The position numbers and the translations under genes were made by a program. Under the pieces are notes generated by a model. That model made no database searches and had not been told where the DNA came from. It saw only the letters and a program-made list of their open reading frames with translations. A stretch of 64,000 nucleotides of DNA from Pseudisothecium myosuroides. Taxonomy: Eukaryota > Streptophyta > Bryopsida > Hypnales > Lembophyllaceae. The DNA lies in the NCBI GenBank assembly GCA_951799445.1, contig OX637287.1, forward strand, positions 5,270,001 to 5,334,000, in the 5' to 3' direction. Shown here piece by piece: positions 47,630-58,650 of the stretch (positions are counted from its first letter, which is position 1; each line of letters begins with the position of its first letter).

Positions 47630-47667
47630 ATGGCTTCCGATGACTTTAGCAACAATTTTCAATCACC
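47630..47667 (+). CDS. Proposed first coding exon of the SDR gene
   Basis: The conserved SDR exon at 49166 has no in-frame ATG before a stop at 49137, so an upstream exon is required. ATG 47630 opens MASDDFSNNFQSP and meets a GT donor (ACC/GTCAGT) at 47668 in phase 2, which matches the phase of the ATCACAG/G acceptor at 49165. The join gives a 287-residue protein, normal for the family. Other upstream ATGs could serve. Confidence 0.35.
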
Positions 47668-49165
47668 GTCAGTAGTGTAGTCGTCTTCCCTGCTGGTACC
47701 CAAATTGTGGTAGCCATTGTGTCCGGAGTCCTGACCTAAGTTACTCCTGTACTATTTCATTATCTACGGGTCTCGCTGCTGCGTCTCTAAATTGTATGCC
47801 ATAGCTTTTTTCTGTTTTCATGACGAGGAAGTCACTTCTATCCAAGTAGTCTAATAGCGAATTTTTGGGATCGTTGATTGTTCACCGAGAATTGTAGTAC
47901 CTAGGCTTTGTCAATGGCGAATGTCCAAGAAGGCTGGTTTTGGCTATGGCGTCCACCTGGCACATCACTGCTCAACACTCTTAGAGCTTTAGGTTGCCTT
48001 ATCTAAATGAAAGTTTCGATTTCAATACCTAAAAAATACGTACATATTGAAAACTCGGAATTGCTCACGTTCTCTCTGCTCTCTTAGTGATGCATCTGAT
48101 GCGATATAGCCTTCACTTGATCCATGTATACGTTGTCGGTTTTTTTGCTTGGTAATTTTTGGGGGTTATACGAATCTGTAATTTTTTTGTGTGAGTTTTC
48201 CTTTCAAAGTATGTTGCCTACACTAATGGAATGCTTGTTCATATCAGACAATATGCGAATGGTGGGCTTTCGAACATTGTTAGGAGAGCCGAGGCATTAA
48301 TGCCAGACGTGTACGTGTTGCCCCGTTATTATTCAAGTCCAAGGACAGCTCCATTTTGGGGAGACAGGTACGTTTGCATCTACCTTGCTTGGACTCTTGC
48401 GCTTGCAATTTTTTTCACATCATAGGAAGTTTGAATGCGTGTGTGAGTGGTTCCACGTTGCCTTCACGTCGTTCGAATTATGAACTTGTACTCCCGTATC
48501 TCTGCATAGCATTTTTTAGGAGTAAGGTAGAGGATACTTCACTTCAAGCATTTTAATATAGAGATCTGGAGATCGTTTTTATTACAAGAGTCAAACTCTC
48601 TGGAGATCAAACTTTTCAAACTCAATGTTTGAATTTCGTAATATGCAATTCCACAGTGGAAGGTTGTAACTACGATTGCATGGACGGTGCGCAACCCCAT
48701 TTCTATTCAAAATTTTTAGTCATTCTGCCAAGTCACGCTTGCAATTCAGCTTGCTAATTGACGGCCAATTAAGTATTGGACGAGATGAATTGCTTTTGTA
48801 AACAGGGATGAGTGAATAGGAGACAGGATCAGATCCTAACAGTTTCTGGTATCCTCTATCATACTTGTCAGCACCTGTTAGCTATTCTAGTGAAAACACC
48901 TAAATGCTAGCTTCTACTTATATGGTTTGGTCAACCCCTATTCACCGTCTTGCTCTAACGATGAGTGTTACAAGCAAAGTTGAGGTTACTACTTATCACA
49001 TGAGTGCAACTGAGTGGACTGTTAAACCAAACCTGACGCTAGTTGCATCAGTTGGATAACCTGATTGATCTGTTTGTTGTCATTACGAACCCCTAGTCTT
49101 CGGTACGTCGAAGGTGGAGTCCTGTGGATGTAAGGATGAAATCAGTGCTTGGAAGCTCATCACAG

Positions 49166-50577
49166 GTTTGCAGGCAAAGTGGTGGTGGTGACCGGGGGAG
49201 CCAGTGGCATAGGGGAGGCGACGGCTCGCCTGTTCGTCGAGCATGGAGCGTACGTTGTCATCGCGGACATCAACCAGGAGACCGGAAGAAAGCTTTCTGA
49301 GGAGCTTGGGGACAAGCATTCCCGATTCGTGAGCTGTGATGTGAGAAAGGAGCGCGACGTCGCTGCGTTGGTGGACGAAGCCATGCAATGGAAGGGCAAG
49401 CTGGACGTCTACTTCAGCAACGCAGGCTTCGTAGGCGCTTTAGGCTCCATTGAAGAGCTCAACCTTGAAGATTTTGATGAAACGTTGGCTGTGAACTTGC
49501 GAGGTAAGGCAATTTCAATCAAACTGGCAACTTGTTTCCAATCGCCAAATATGAGATCTTAGCAGGAATCTTTATTACACACAAAGAGATCTTATTCTGC
49601 CAACAAACATACTGTTTAGGCTCCTGTAAGTTCTCCATTATGAACTCTTAGAGATTTGGTTCTTCCATCGTCCTCTCTGCCTGCCCTCTCCCTCATTCTA
49701 ATAGCTCCATGTTAGCGTACTCATGGAAGGTCTTCCAATTGGTTGAAGAATGGGATGGATTCATGCACAAGCGCTTTTTAGTAGGACACGTATGGAGTTA
49801 GGTTGAGTACAATTGTGGAAAAGTCTGCCTCTGTTTAAGCTCCTGTAACTTCTCCAGTTTAGACTCCTAACCAGTTGGTTCTTCCATCGTCTTCTCTCCT
49901 ATCCTCTCCCTCATTGTAATAGCTCCATGTTAGCCTACGCATGGAAGGTCTCCCAATTGGTTGAAGAATGGAATGGATGCGTGCACAAGCGGTTTTTCTT
50001 AGGACACGTATAGAGTTAAGTTGAGTACAGTTATACAAAAGTTTGCCTCTTCAACTGAAAATTGCCAAATTTAATGGAATCTTTCTTAGGTGCTGTTGTG
50101 GGCATCAAGCACGCCACTCGGGTGATGAAGCCCGTGATGAGTGGAGCCATAGTGTGCACCGGGAGCACTGCAGGTCAAATGGGAGGGTTAGGCCCGCACA
50201 CGTACTGTGTGAGCAAGACGGCTCTCAAGGGCTTGGTTCAATCCACAGCTCTGGAGCTTCGAAGCTATGGCATCCGAGTGAATATGGTGTCGCCGGATGC
50301 GACTGCCACACCCATGTTCCAGAGAGTGCTGGAAGACTCCACTGGGGAGCCGTACACTCTGGAGGAAACCAAAGAGCGAATGAGACAGAGGGCGCTGTTG
50401 CCGAATCGTCCGCTTACGAGTGTGGATGTGGCGAATGCGGTGTTATTTCTTTGTAGTGAGGAAGGAGGGTACATCAGTGGCCATAACCTGCTCCTGGATG
50501 CTGCCAGGACTGTGGGACTGCCTGTGCCAGCCGGTTTCCATCACTGGTTTGCTGGATACTCTCCCATGCTCAAGTAG
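49166..50577 (+). CDS. Short-chain dehydrogenase/reductase, plant ABA2 (SDR110C) type
   Basis: Exons are 49166-49503 and 50090-50577, joined at GAG/GTAAGG and CTTAG/G in phase 1; a short upstream exon is inferred. The NAD(P)-binding TGGASGIGEA motif is near the start, followed by a DINQ segment after strand 2, CDV, and NAG (YFSNAGFVG). The catalytic triad is visible: Ser at 50164 (TGSTAG), Tyr at 50203 and Lys at 50215 (YCVSK), with the classical spacings of 13 and 4 residues. IRVNMVSPDATATPMF and a C-terminal SGHNLLLDAA follow. The closest plant relatives are xanthoxin dehydrogenase (ABA2), secoisolariciresinol dehydrogenase and other specialised-metabolism SDRs. It is a soluble NAD(P)-dependent alcohol dehydrogenase or reductase; the substrate cannot be told from sequence. 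Motifs are intact and the gene looks functional. Confidence 0.9.
49614..50050 (+). repeat. Tandem duplication inside SDR intron 2
   Basis: Two copies of a 219-bp unit (49614-49832 and 49833-50050) fill most of the intron 49504-50089. Shared blocks include GGTTCTTCCATCGTC, AATAGCTCCATGTTAGC and CCAATTGGTTGAAGAATGG. The copies differ at a moderate number of positions and contain no exon. Confidence 0.85.
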
Positions 50578-51430
50578 TAATCCCACTTTTGTTCCTGAAG
50601 AACGATTCCATCTCGGGTTGCCTTGGCAAGGAGGTGTGGAAGATTTCTGTCAATGTTTTGGATTGCGAGTGACAGCTTTTGTCCAGCTTGTTTGAATTCA
50701 TTTCATGGTCAAATTTCAGGGCTGGACATGTGTCTGCACAAGTATCTGGTATTCCATTTTCACTTGGCCTGCATTACTCGAGTTCCCTGTATTCACTATC
50801 GAATAAGCCAGAACTCTGATATTGTGTGATGGCAGATTTGCTATGTGAAAAGCGTAGTACTTTGTTGGCATGAACTCTGAATCTTGACAAGGTTATGACT
50901 TTTTGACACATAGAAGGTCAAGTACTTGAGAGTGGGATGAAGTGCAGAAAAGCTTTCTTCCAATGTTTGAGTTTAAAAGCTATCAGTGGCAAGGGTAACC
51001 AGAAGCTGCAAGCAAGCAGTCCAACCTTAGGTGTTGTATTCTTCAAGAATAGCAGATGTCAACTGATTCTCACTACTGGAATTGATTCTCTCATTTGCAT
51101 GATGTTGATTGAACTCAATGAGAAAGCATGCAAGTGTTTTGTATGAATAGGAGGATTTGTGTTGCTTTCATATGACAATTGCATTGAACTGGTGTAGGGT
51201 TTAGACACTTGAAATAGGGGCAGTAGTTAGATGCTTATTTCTCATTTAAATTCAAATGAGAGCGAACATTTTATGAACTATGAAAACATGTGGAAGATGG
51301 TTACTTTTGGTAGCGTCCAAAGTTTGAAATGATACCTACTAGAGAATTCTTTTTACTTGCTTCTTCTACATTATAACACTAGGGCAAGGCAAATTAGATT
51401 TGGAAAGATTTGGAAAGAAATTGATTTGAC
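50578..51430. other. 3' flank of the SDR gene
   Basis: Probable 3' untranslated region followed by non-coding sequence. No further gene is recognised. Confidence 0.35.
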
Positions 51431-52123
51431 CCCTAAAGTTCCATTGTTTCCTCTGGGGACAAAATGGATTTTTTTGTAGGCTCCTATAGCCTCAATTTTT
51501 GTTGTGATTTTTTGAAACTTTTTCTTGAAGATAGTAAAAGATTAATTTTTGGGGAATGTAAATTTTATTTCAATTGGGGTTCATTGGGCAATATAAAAAA
51601 ATCACAAAATGTCAAAATAAAATTTTCAAAATTTAGTTTCTCATAGAAAGTGTTTTTGTCTATGTGGAAAGATTTGATTTATTCTATTTGAACTAGTGAT
51701 GAGAAAGTTATGGAAAATCCTTTTGGAGGGACAATGTAAGCAGTTTCTTGAAAAAATAACTTACAAAATTCCATTTTGAACGCAATTTTCACAATTTTTC
51801 AAAAAAATGTTTCAACAAGGTTTAGTTTACTTGCTAGAACAATCTCAATATTGGAATAATTGTGTTTCAATTCCATATTAGTCTTATTAACAATTTAGTT
51901 TTTCCTTCAATCTCATACCTACTTCTACATAGTAATTTTTTAAAGAATGAAAATCAAGTGTATATTTTTTGAAGTTACCGAAGTTTCTTCCACACATTCT
52001 TAAACTACTGTAGTACAGAATCTTTTGGTTCGATATGCATAAAAAATAAAAATTCTAAAGTTTTTGCACTTTGCAATTGGAATGTCAGTTTTGAGTGAAA
52101 TTTGCATTATAAGAAACCCGTGT
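51431..52123 (-). mobile_element. TTAACCCC-family element, copy E (inverted, right end lost)
   Basis: It starts GACCCCTAAAGTTCC, with a GGGGACAAAATGG block. Near 52070-52110 the family word CAATTGGAATGTCAGTTTTG appears as the mirror of the CAAAACTGCCATTTC word of copies A-C. The outer terminus is missing where the next MITE begins. Confidence 0.6.
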
Positions 52124-52302
52124 TTTAGGTGACAAGCCCTGATTTTTCTTGACGGATTCTAGTGGACATCCAATGCAACAAACCCATGTTTTAATATCAA
52201 CATTGATGTTACATTGGACGTTTTTGTTGACAAAAAACATGGGTTTGTTGCATTGGATGTCCACTAAAATCTGTCAAGAAAAATCAGGGCTCGTCACCTA
52301 AA
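52124..52302. repeat. MITE with about 75-bp inverted arms
   Basis: TTTAGGTGACAAGCCCTGAT at the left is mirrored by ATCAGGGCTCGTCACCTAAA at the right. The arms extend through GTGGACATCCAATGCAACAA on the left and its mirror on the right. The 180-bp unit has no coding capacity and only a short loop. Confidence 0.8.
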
Positions 52303-53741
52303 GTAAATGTATAGAATTTGCATTCTACATGTTTTGTATGAAAGAAAAAACTTGTATTATTTCTATACAAAAGATGTACAAAATTTGTATAAATTTAGAG
52401 TTACAATTGGCAATTGTCAAGCATTTTCATTTCTTTCACCATCCTCTTCACTAATCTCTTCATCACTCTAACAACTCCATATAAGCCTAGACATCATTTC
52501 TTTCAAAAAGATGGTCTTCCCACTATGTTGTATCTCCAACTATGATGGTCTTCCAACTATGTTCAAGAATGTTGTATCAAATGCATTTGCTTCAAAATGA
52601 AAAACAAAATGAAATTTTTTCCTGTACATTTGTGTCAAAGTGTAAAGTACTATTGGAAATCTAGTAGTGGAAGATTGTAGAAAAAGCCCATGAAAATTCC
52701 ATAAGTGGTCTAAGTTGCCATATGGCCCTTCTTGTGGTTTGTTTTTATGGTCACTACACAACAACATAGACCATGCTTTTCCTAGGGAAAATCCTTGATA
52801 TCTAGCTCTTTGCTAGGGTATATTGTTCCCTTTCTTTTACATTAAATTTTTATTGATTCATAGAAAATATAGAATTTTTTCATTCACCATTCATTTGGAT
52901 GGAGATACTTTACAAATTGCATATAACATTCTTAACCAAATCAATAGCTTTCTATATAACCTTAAAAAAATCCTAAAAAATCCACAAATAATTTTTTTTT
53001 AAAAAGAAAATGTACCTTCAAAAGGATGAGGGAGCCACATATCCTTGGCTCCTAGTAAAGATAATTCTTTATTGAGACTCTAAGGTAGATTATCCATTCC
53101 TTACCAGGCTCCCACTTTTGCATCATAGGGTGGTGCATTTCTATGAAAGTTGATACAATATTGCAAACTAATTATGATGCATTTTGGTGGGAAAAATAGA
53201 CTATACTTTATAAGTTGATAGGTGGCATTGAGTGGAGGTGGAACTTGCTTCTATTTGAAAATGATGCATGTGATATTTTGGAAATTAAATGTGCATCAAT
53301 AGATTTGTCTATTTGTGGCGGCTGAATACTCATCTTTAGTTGATCACATTTAAATCGTACTATGATTGGTAAAAGGACAAATTGATCATCCAATTTGCAT
53401 GGGCAATATGTTGAAGTTTGAGAAGGTTGTGATCATAAATTTAAGGCAATCGACTTTGAGCACATTCACGACATTTGCAATTTAGAAGTTTGCAAGTTTA
53501 CGACATTCGCACCTCAAGTGGTTTGTGAGTTCTAGCAGCTTGCCAATGAGTGCTTTGGGGGATCGTAAGCATATTGTCTTAACTGTGCAGATGCTTTGTT
53601 TTGGAGGAATCATGATTTTGCTTTGAATAATTTGTGCTAGATTTACAGGCTCTCATGCGTCTACCTAAAAATCTTGAAGAAGTTTAGCAAAGTAGGCTTT
53701 AGAAAAAGGTGAATGGTTTGTTTGGGTTGTCAATGTTCTTA
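52303..53741. other. AT-rich stretch without recognisable features
   Basis: No gene or repeat could be supported here. Confidence 0.35.
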
Positions 53742-54856
53742 ACCCCTAAAGGACCAATTGTCCGTTTAGCATACGCAAGAAATCTCAGGTAGGTTCCTAC
53801 AAAGTCATTTTTGGTCGGTTGTTCATGAAATTTGGACTCAATGTGTAAACATGTACCTCCTTGATGAAAATCTAATTTTTTCTCCAATTGGGTGTCCGGA
53901 TCAAAAGTTATGCTGAATTGAACTTTTTGGGCAGCTCGGGCAATTCGAGAATCCTTGGAATTTTTTTAAAAAAAATGCTCATCAACTTTTGAAATTTGGC
54001 AGGTATATAATTTACATGATACAAGATGCAAATGTCAAAAAAATAACCAAGAGTGTAAAAATCTCATTCTTGAAGGAGTTAAAGTTTGTTGGCCGTGTTG
54101 GGCAAGGTTAGAAAAAAAACTTTTTCTCCTAACTTCAAATGTTATCTTTCAAATTCAATCCATGCGGTCAAAGTTTCTGAAATTTTTTCCACACATTCCT
54201 AGAAATGTCTAGTACAAATTTATATGGTTGAATCCCGGGTACACAACTCATGTATTATACACAGGGGTCATCGGCATTAAAATGGCTCAGAGGACGACTT
54301 TTGTAAAAATTATATCAAATTAAAAAGACCAAAAAGTTGGGTGCAGACCAAATTAAAAGAGAATTAAATGTAGAAAATGTTGAATTGCATACATGTGAGA
54401 AAAACTCACAATATATATGAAGAATTGAAACACGTATGCATAGTTTTAAAAATTCTTTACAATTAGTTCCCTTCAATTAAAATTAAATTTTCATTAAAAA
54501 GCCCCAAAGGTTGGGTAGCTTGTCCCATGATACATGTATTAAAAAAACTCATATAATTAATTTTTTAATGCTATTATTGTCCCCAAAGAAATATCATTTC
54601 ATATATATAATTATGTTTTTGGATTCCTTCTTAAGAAGGATATAAGAATTTTCTACATTAAAACAAATTGTATCCCTTGAAATTGGACTAAAATGCATTA
54701 TAAGTGATTTTAATCAGGGCCATATAGTATGGGAGTTGCGCACCTGAGGGTTGAATTTTGAAAAAAAAAAAAAAAATCTTTTTTTTCTTGCTGCCCTAAA
54801 AAGTGATAGTTTTTGACAATTTTTGACCAAAATGTGCCTTGATCCTTCAAGGATTA
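53742..54856 (-). mobile_element. TTAACCCC-family element, copy F (interrupted by a hAT-like element)
   Basis: It starts TTAACCCCTAAAGGACCAAT and ends in a decayed CCTTGATCCTTCAAGGATTAA near 54856. The family sub-terminal word CATGCGGTCAAAGTTTCTGAAA and the GCTCGGGCAATTCG block are present. The 515-bp insertion at 54234-54748 accounts for its extra length. Confidence 0.6.
54234..54748. mobile_element. 515-bp hAT-like MITE nested in copy F
   Basis: An 8-bp duplication GGTTGAAT (54226-54233 and 54749-54756) flanks ends that are imperfect inverted repeats: CCCGGGTACACAACTCATGT at the left, and CTCAGGTGCGCAACTCCCAT as the reverse complement of the right end. The interior is AT-rich and non-coding. 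Confidence 0.75.
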
Positions 54857-54868
54857 ATATTTAGATTA

Positions 54869-56358
54869 ATCCCTTAAGGACCATGAATGCAAATTTTGAA
54901 CAACAAATGAACGGAAACACATCCCAAACTCACCAAAATGCATTTTTTCATCCATCGATTTTTTTTGAAGATTCTTGTATTAGTTCTTTAACATTTGCAT
55001 GGTATAAATCATGAAGATTTTGCTTTGCAAATATTCTATAATTCAAAGTGCACCTATAGGTCTAGCCTCCAAAAGTAACTTTTTTAGTTCAAAAAATGAC
55101 CCTTAACCCCTAAAAGCCCATTGTCCCTTCGGGGGACAAATGCATTTTCGGGCATGTACCTTTTTGCTGAAATTTTCTCCTGAAATGAAACTTTTTGTGA
55201 ACATGAAGAATAAAGAGAGGTATGTGGCAGGAAAAAAAAATTTGAAATCGGACCTTTGAGCGAGAAGTTATGCCATTTCTTGGAATGCGTGGGGACGGGG
55301 GGCAGCAAAAAAAATTTGCAAAATTTTGAATTTTTTTTCTCATAGATTATATTTTTTTCTTTCTGGAAAGCTTTGATTCATTTCATTTGGATTTTTTATG
55401 AGGAAGTTATGGACATTCTTGTTTTTCGGGCAGTTAGAGCATCTTCTTGAAAAAAATAACTTGTAGGATTCATTTCGGAATGCAATTTTTGTAATTTTTC
55501 AAATTTGTTTTTGGGAATGGTTTAGTTTACTTTCTAGAACAATCTCACCATTGGGATTAGTGCATTTTAATTCCATCTAAAATATATTAATATTTTAGAT
55601 TTTCCTTCTATCTTGTACCTACTTCTACTTAACAATTTTTTTAAGAATGATAATTAAGTTTTTTTGAATTTTTTTTTTCCTAGACTCTCAACTCAATTCT
55701 CCACTATAAAGATTTAAAGCTCAAAACGTTGTAGTCTCGGTTGTAGTGAAAAAAGTTTAAGTTAAAAATGTTTAAAGTCAAAGAATCTGGTCCCGCAATG
55801 TGTTGAAAAACTTGTTTTTTCCACTTTAAACACAGATATCTTGCAATCTGTGCGGTCAAAAATTCTGAAATTTTTTCCACACATTCTCATACCAATTAGG
55901 TGTAAGATCCTATGGTTAGATGTGAATAAAAAAACAATTTGAATTTTTTTGTACTTTTTGCTATAGAAATGGCAGTTTTGAGTGTTTTTTGGCAGAAAAA
56001 AGGCTTGGGCCTTTAGGGGTTAAAAAACGACTTGAATCAAAAAATAAAATAAAATCTTCAAAAATTATTATAATTGGAACTCAACATTTTGAGCTTATAG
56101 AAAAAAAATCTTATAAAAATCATAAATATTCAATCTACAATTGATTTTAGAAGGAATTTTCAATTTCTGGCTTCAAATTTTATAGTAAAATATTGGTTTG
56201 TGTAATTGTTGATCTAACTGTATAGATGTGATCTATAAATCACATTCTACAACTATTGTTTAAGAGTCATCATTAAAATACTGTTCTAAGTTGCATTTTA
56301 TAGTAGATCTTCACAATTTTGGAAATCTGGACAACCCCTTGGTCCTTTAGGGGTTAAA
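54869..56358. mobile_element. TTAACCCC-family element, copy G (host of nested copy D)
   Basis: The left end TTAATCCCTTAAGGACC and right end CCTTGGTCCTTTAGGGGTTAA form the terminal repeats. Copy D is inserted inside, so copy G itself is about 560 bp long. Confidence 0.5.
55101..56021 (-). mobile_element. TTAACCCC-family element, copy D, nested in copy G
   Basis: It runs from CCTTAACCCCTAAAAGCCCA to a mirrored right end CTTGGGCCTTTAGGGGTT. It is flanked by AAAAAATGAC (55091-55100) and AAAAAACGAC (56022-56031), a probable 9-10-bp target duplication with one C-to-T change. Relative to copy A it lies in the opposite orientation and has nearly the same length (921 against 928 bp). The overlapping minus-strand open frames at its left end are artefacts. 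Confidence 0.75.
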
Positions 56359-57330
56359 GTACATATTTTGGATTTTGTTTGATATTTGTTGCAAGGGAAG
56401 TAGCTGGTGCGCTTTTTGTTTGAAGTGTGTAGCTACTTTGCAAAAGAATTGCAGTTCTTAAGTTACTTAATGGTTGTTCAAAAAAACTTCTAGAAAAGTT
56501 CATCATTCTCACATTGCAATGCATGCCTCTCTTGTATTTGAATTGTTACAAAATCTCTCATTCAATCAATTGCATCTTATTTTACTCGGTCATCAATCTC
56601 TATGGAGCATCCAATTTTTGTATCAATGGCAGTGTCAATGCCTTTTAGTTGTTACTCCCTTTGTTCCTAAATGATCTTCCTATTGGCCTCAAAACTTTCT
56701 CCCCAAATGATCCTCCCATATGACATGGAGGAAATTCCTGCCAAATGAAGCCTTTGCATGTTCCCTGGCAATGAGGAATTCGGATGGGTTTTTTTGTAAC
56801 GAAAATAAACAATTGGTAAACTATTCACTATGCACTTTATTTGTGGCCATCAATGCAATCAAAATTTAAGAATATGCAGTGATTGATTGGAAACTTCCAT
56901 CCAGCCATCCAAAAGAAGATGGCAAGTTGGAAGGTCAAGCTTTCAATATATTTAGTTTGGGTGGGCCACTAAATGAAAAAAAGAGATCAAGCTGACAATA
57001 ACATTTCGTGAATTGTGCCCAAGCACTGCTCACAAATGGAAAATCATGAATGAATTGGCAGCCACGCACCACCCACACTGCATCTCCGACGTGGATAGCG
57101 GGAAGACAAAGAAAATATACATGCAACATGGGAATTGTAAGAATGATTGGCTAGCGGTGACACTTCCAAAATTTATTAGAAACTCAAATTTTCAAAACAA
57201 TAAGAGTACATTGAATTCTATATATAATTCCATTTTTTTTTTGAATTTTTTGAATTTTTAACCTCAATCTAGAATATTTTGTCTAACAAGAAGATCATTT
57301 TGGAATAGAGAGAGTACAATTTTTTAGCCC
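56359..57330. other. AT-rich upstream region of the amidotransferase gene
   Basis: No gene or clear repeat is recognised. This is the likely distal promoter region. Confidence 0.3.
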
Positions 57331-57340
57331 TTTATATAAT
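57331..57340 (+). promoter_or_regulatory. Candidate TATA box
   Basis: TTTATATAAT stands at the switch from AT-rich flank to the GC-rich leader of the amidotransferase gene. Transcription from about 57365 would give a leader of about 1.3 kb, probably with an intron. Confidence 0.35.
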
Positions 57341-57396
57341 GCAGCCTTCCTTATGCCCTTGCCAGGGAGTCTCATCCTTCATGGGGTTCGAATGAC

Positions 57397-57894
57397 ATGG
57401 CAACAGATTCCGTCCACGTCACAACCAACTCATTCAACGCCGCTGAATCAGCAGGCCTCATCTCCACGGCTAAGATTCTCTCCCCACCCCCGAATCTCCA
57501 ATCCCCGCCGTCAACAATTCGCCGACGTGGACTCCGAAACGGACCCACGTGGCCAACGGTGCCAACCGCAGCTCCGAACCCGGAGCCTCTCCCCGCCGCC
57601 TCCCTCCCCTTTCCGTCCCTCTTCGGAATCCTGGAATCCCGGGATGCAACTGAAAGCCCCAAAAGATCACATCGCCTGGCTGACACACTCGCCCTGATCA
57701 TCACCACCGAACCGAAAAAAATTCGGTTGAGATTGGGCTCAGAATTGGGGTGGCAGGGTGTGTGCAGGCAGTGGACCCTCATCACTGTGCAGGATTCCCT
57801 CCTGGTGGATTCCCTCTGCTGCTGCTGCAAGTTCGCTCTCATCTCTTTGGTCGCCTGGCTCGAGACCACGTTCCCTCCTGTCGTCTTTACCTGA
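57397..57894 (+). other. Long upstream ORF or separate small gene in the leader
   Basis: ATG 57397 opens 165 codons (MATDSVHVTTNSFNAAESAG...) in a GC-rich segment. The minus strand is also open for 185 codons over the same stretch, so openness may reflect base composition rather than coding. No domain is recognised. Confidence 0.25.
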
Positions 57895-57904
57895 TTATTA
57901 CTGT

Positions 57905-58465
57905 GTTGCATCCTTTGCAAAATTCGCAATTGGAGTTCTACGCTTGTAGCCCTTTCGATTTCGCATCGAGTGGCAGCATTGGGTGGTTGGCGTTGGCGTT
58001 GGCGTCGCCGTCGGGTGCTGGTTCGTTTGGCTGGTAGGTTTCTGTTGGTGCTTTGCTTTTGTGGGGTTTAGGAACTGGCTTCTCATATCGGGGGTGTCTG
58101 GAATTGTTGCGTTTTGGAGATGAGTTTGAGTTTGTGTTTGTTGTAGTTTTTTTGGTTGTGTTGTGGTTATTTCCTGACGAGAATGTGGTTTTCGGCGCTG
58201 GAGAGTACTTGGGCGTTGCTCATTTTAAAAGTGATTGCTTTGTTGCGTCTTTTGTTTGTTAAGTTCGCAATTGGATCCCCTGCGCTTTCGATTTCGCTCT
58301 GTCGTAGCGCCTGCCAGCTTTGGATCGTCGCTGCTGTCGTTGCTGGTTCGTTTGCTTGGTTGGTTTCGATCTTTTGGTACCGTGCTTTTGTGGGTTTTAG
58401 AAATTGTTGCTGGCTTCCGTTTTGGAGGTGCTTGGAACTTGTGTTTTTTTGGAGACGAACGTTGT
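57905..58465 (+). repeat. Duplicated segment in the amidotransferase leader
   Basis: Copies at about 57905-58130 and 58246-58465 are offset by 341 bp. Shared words include TTCGCAATTGGA, CCTTTCGATTTCGC/GCTTTCGATTTCGC, GCTGGTTCGTTTG and TGCTTTTGTGGG. They have diverged considerably and lie upstream of the start codon. Confidence 0.75.
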
Positions 58466-58650
58466 AGCTTTTTCTTTTCTTTTCTCTTACGAGAGTGTTT
58501 TTTTTGTTTCTGTGTAGGAATTGCAATTTTCGATTGTGTGGCGAGTTTTTCAGTGACGAGTACTGTAGCAATGGAGTAATTAACGCCGTCGTGAGGGAGC
58601 GGTGAGATCGATCACTGGTGTGCAGCGCGTGCAGAGAAGCTGCAGCAGGG

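Noticed and set aside
57372..57929. 185-codon minus-strand ORF over the amidotransferase leader
   Set aside because: It is open mainly because the region is GC-rich. It overlaps the plus-strand leader and shows no domain.
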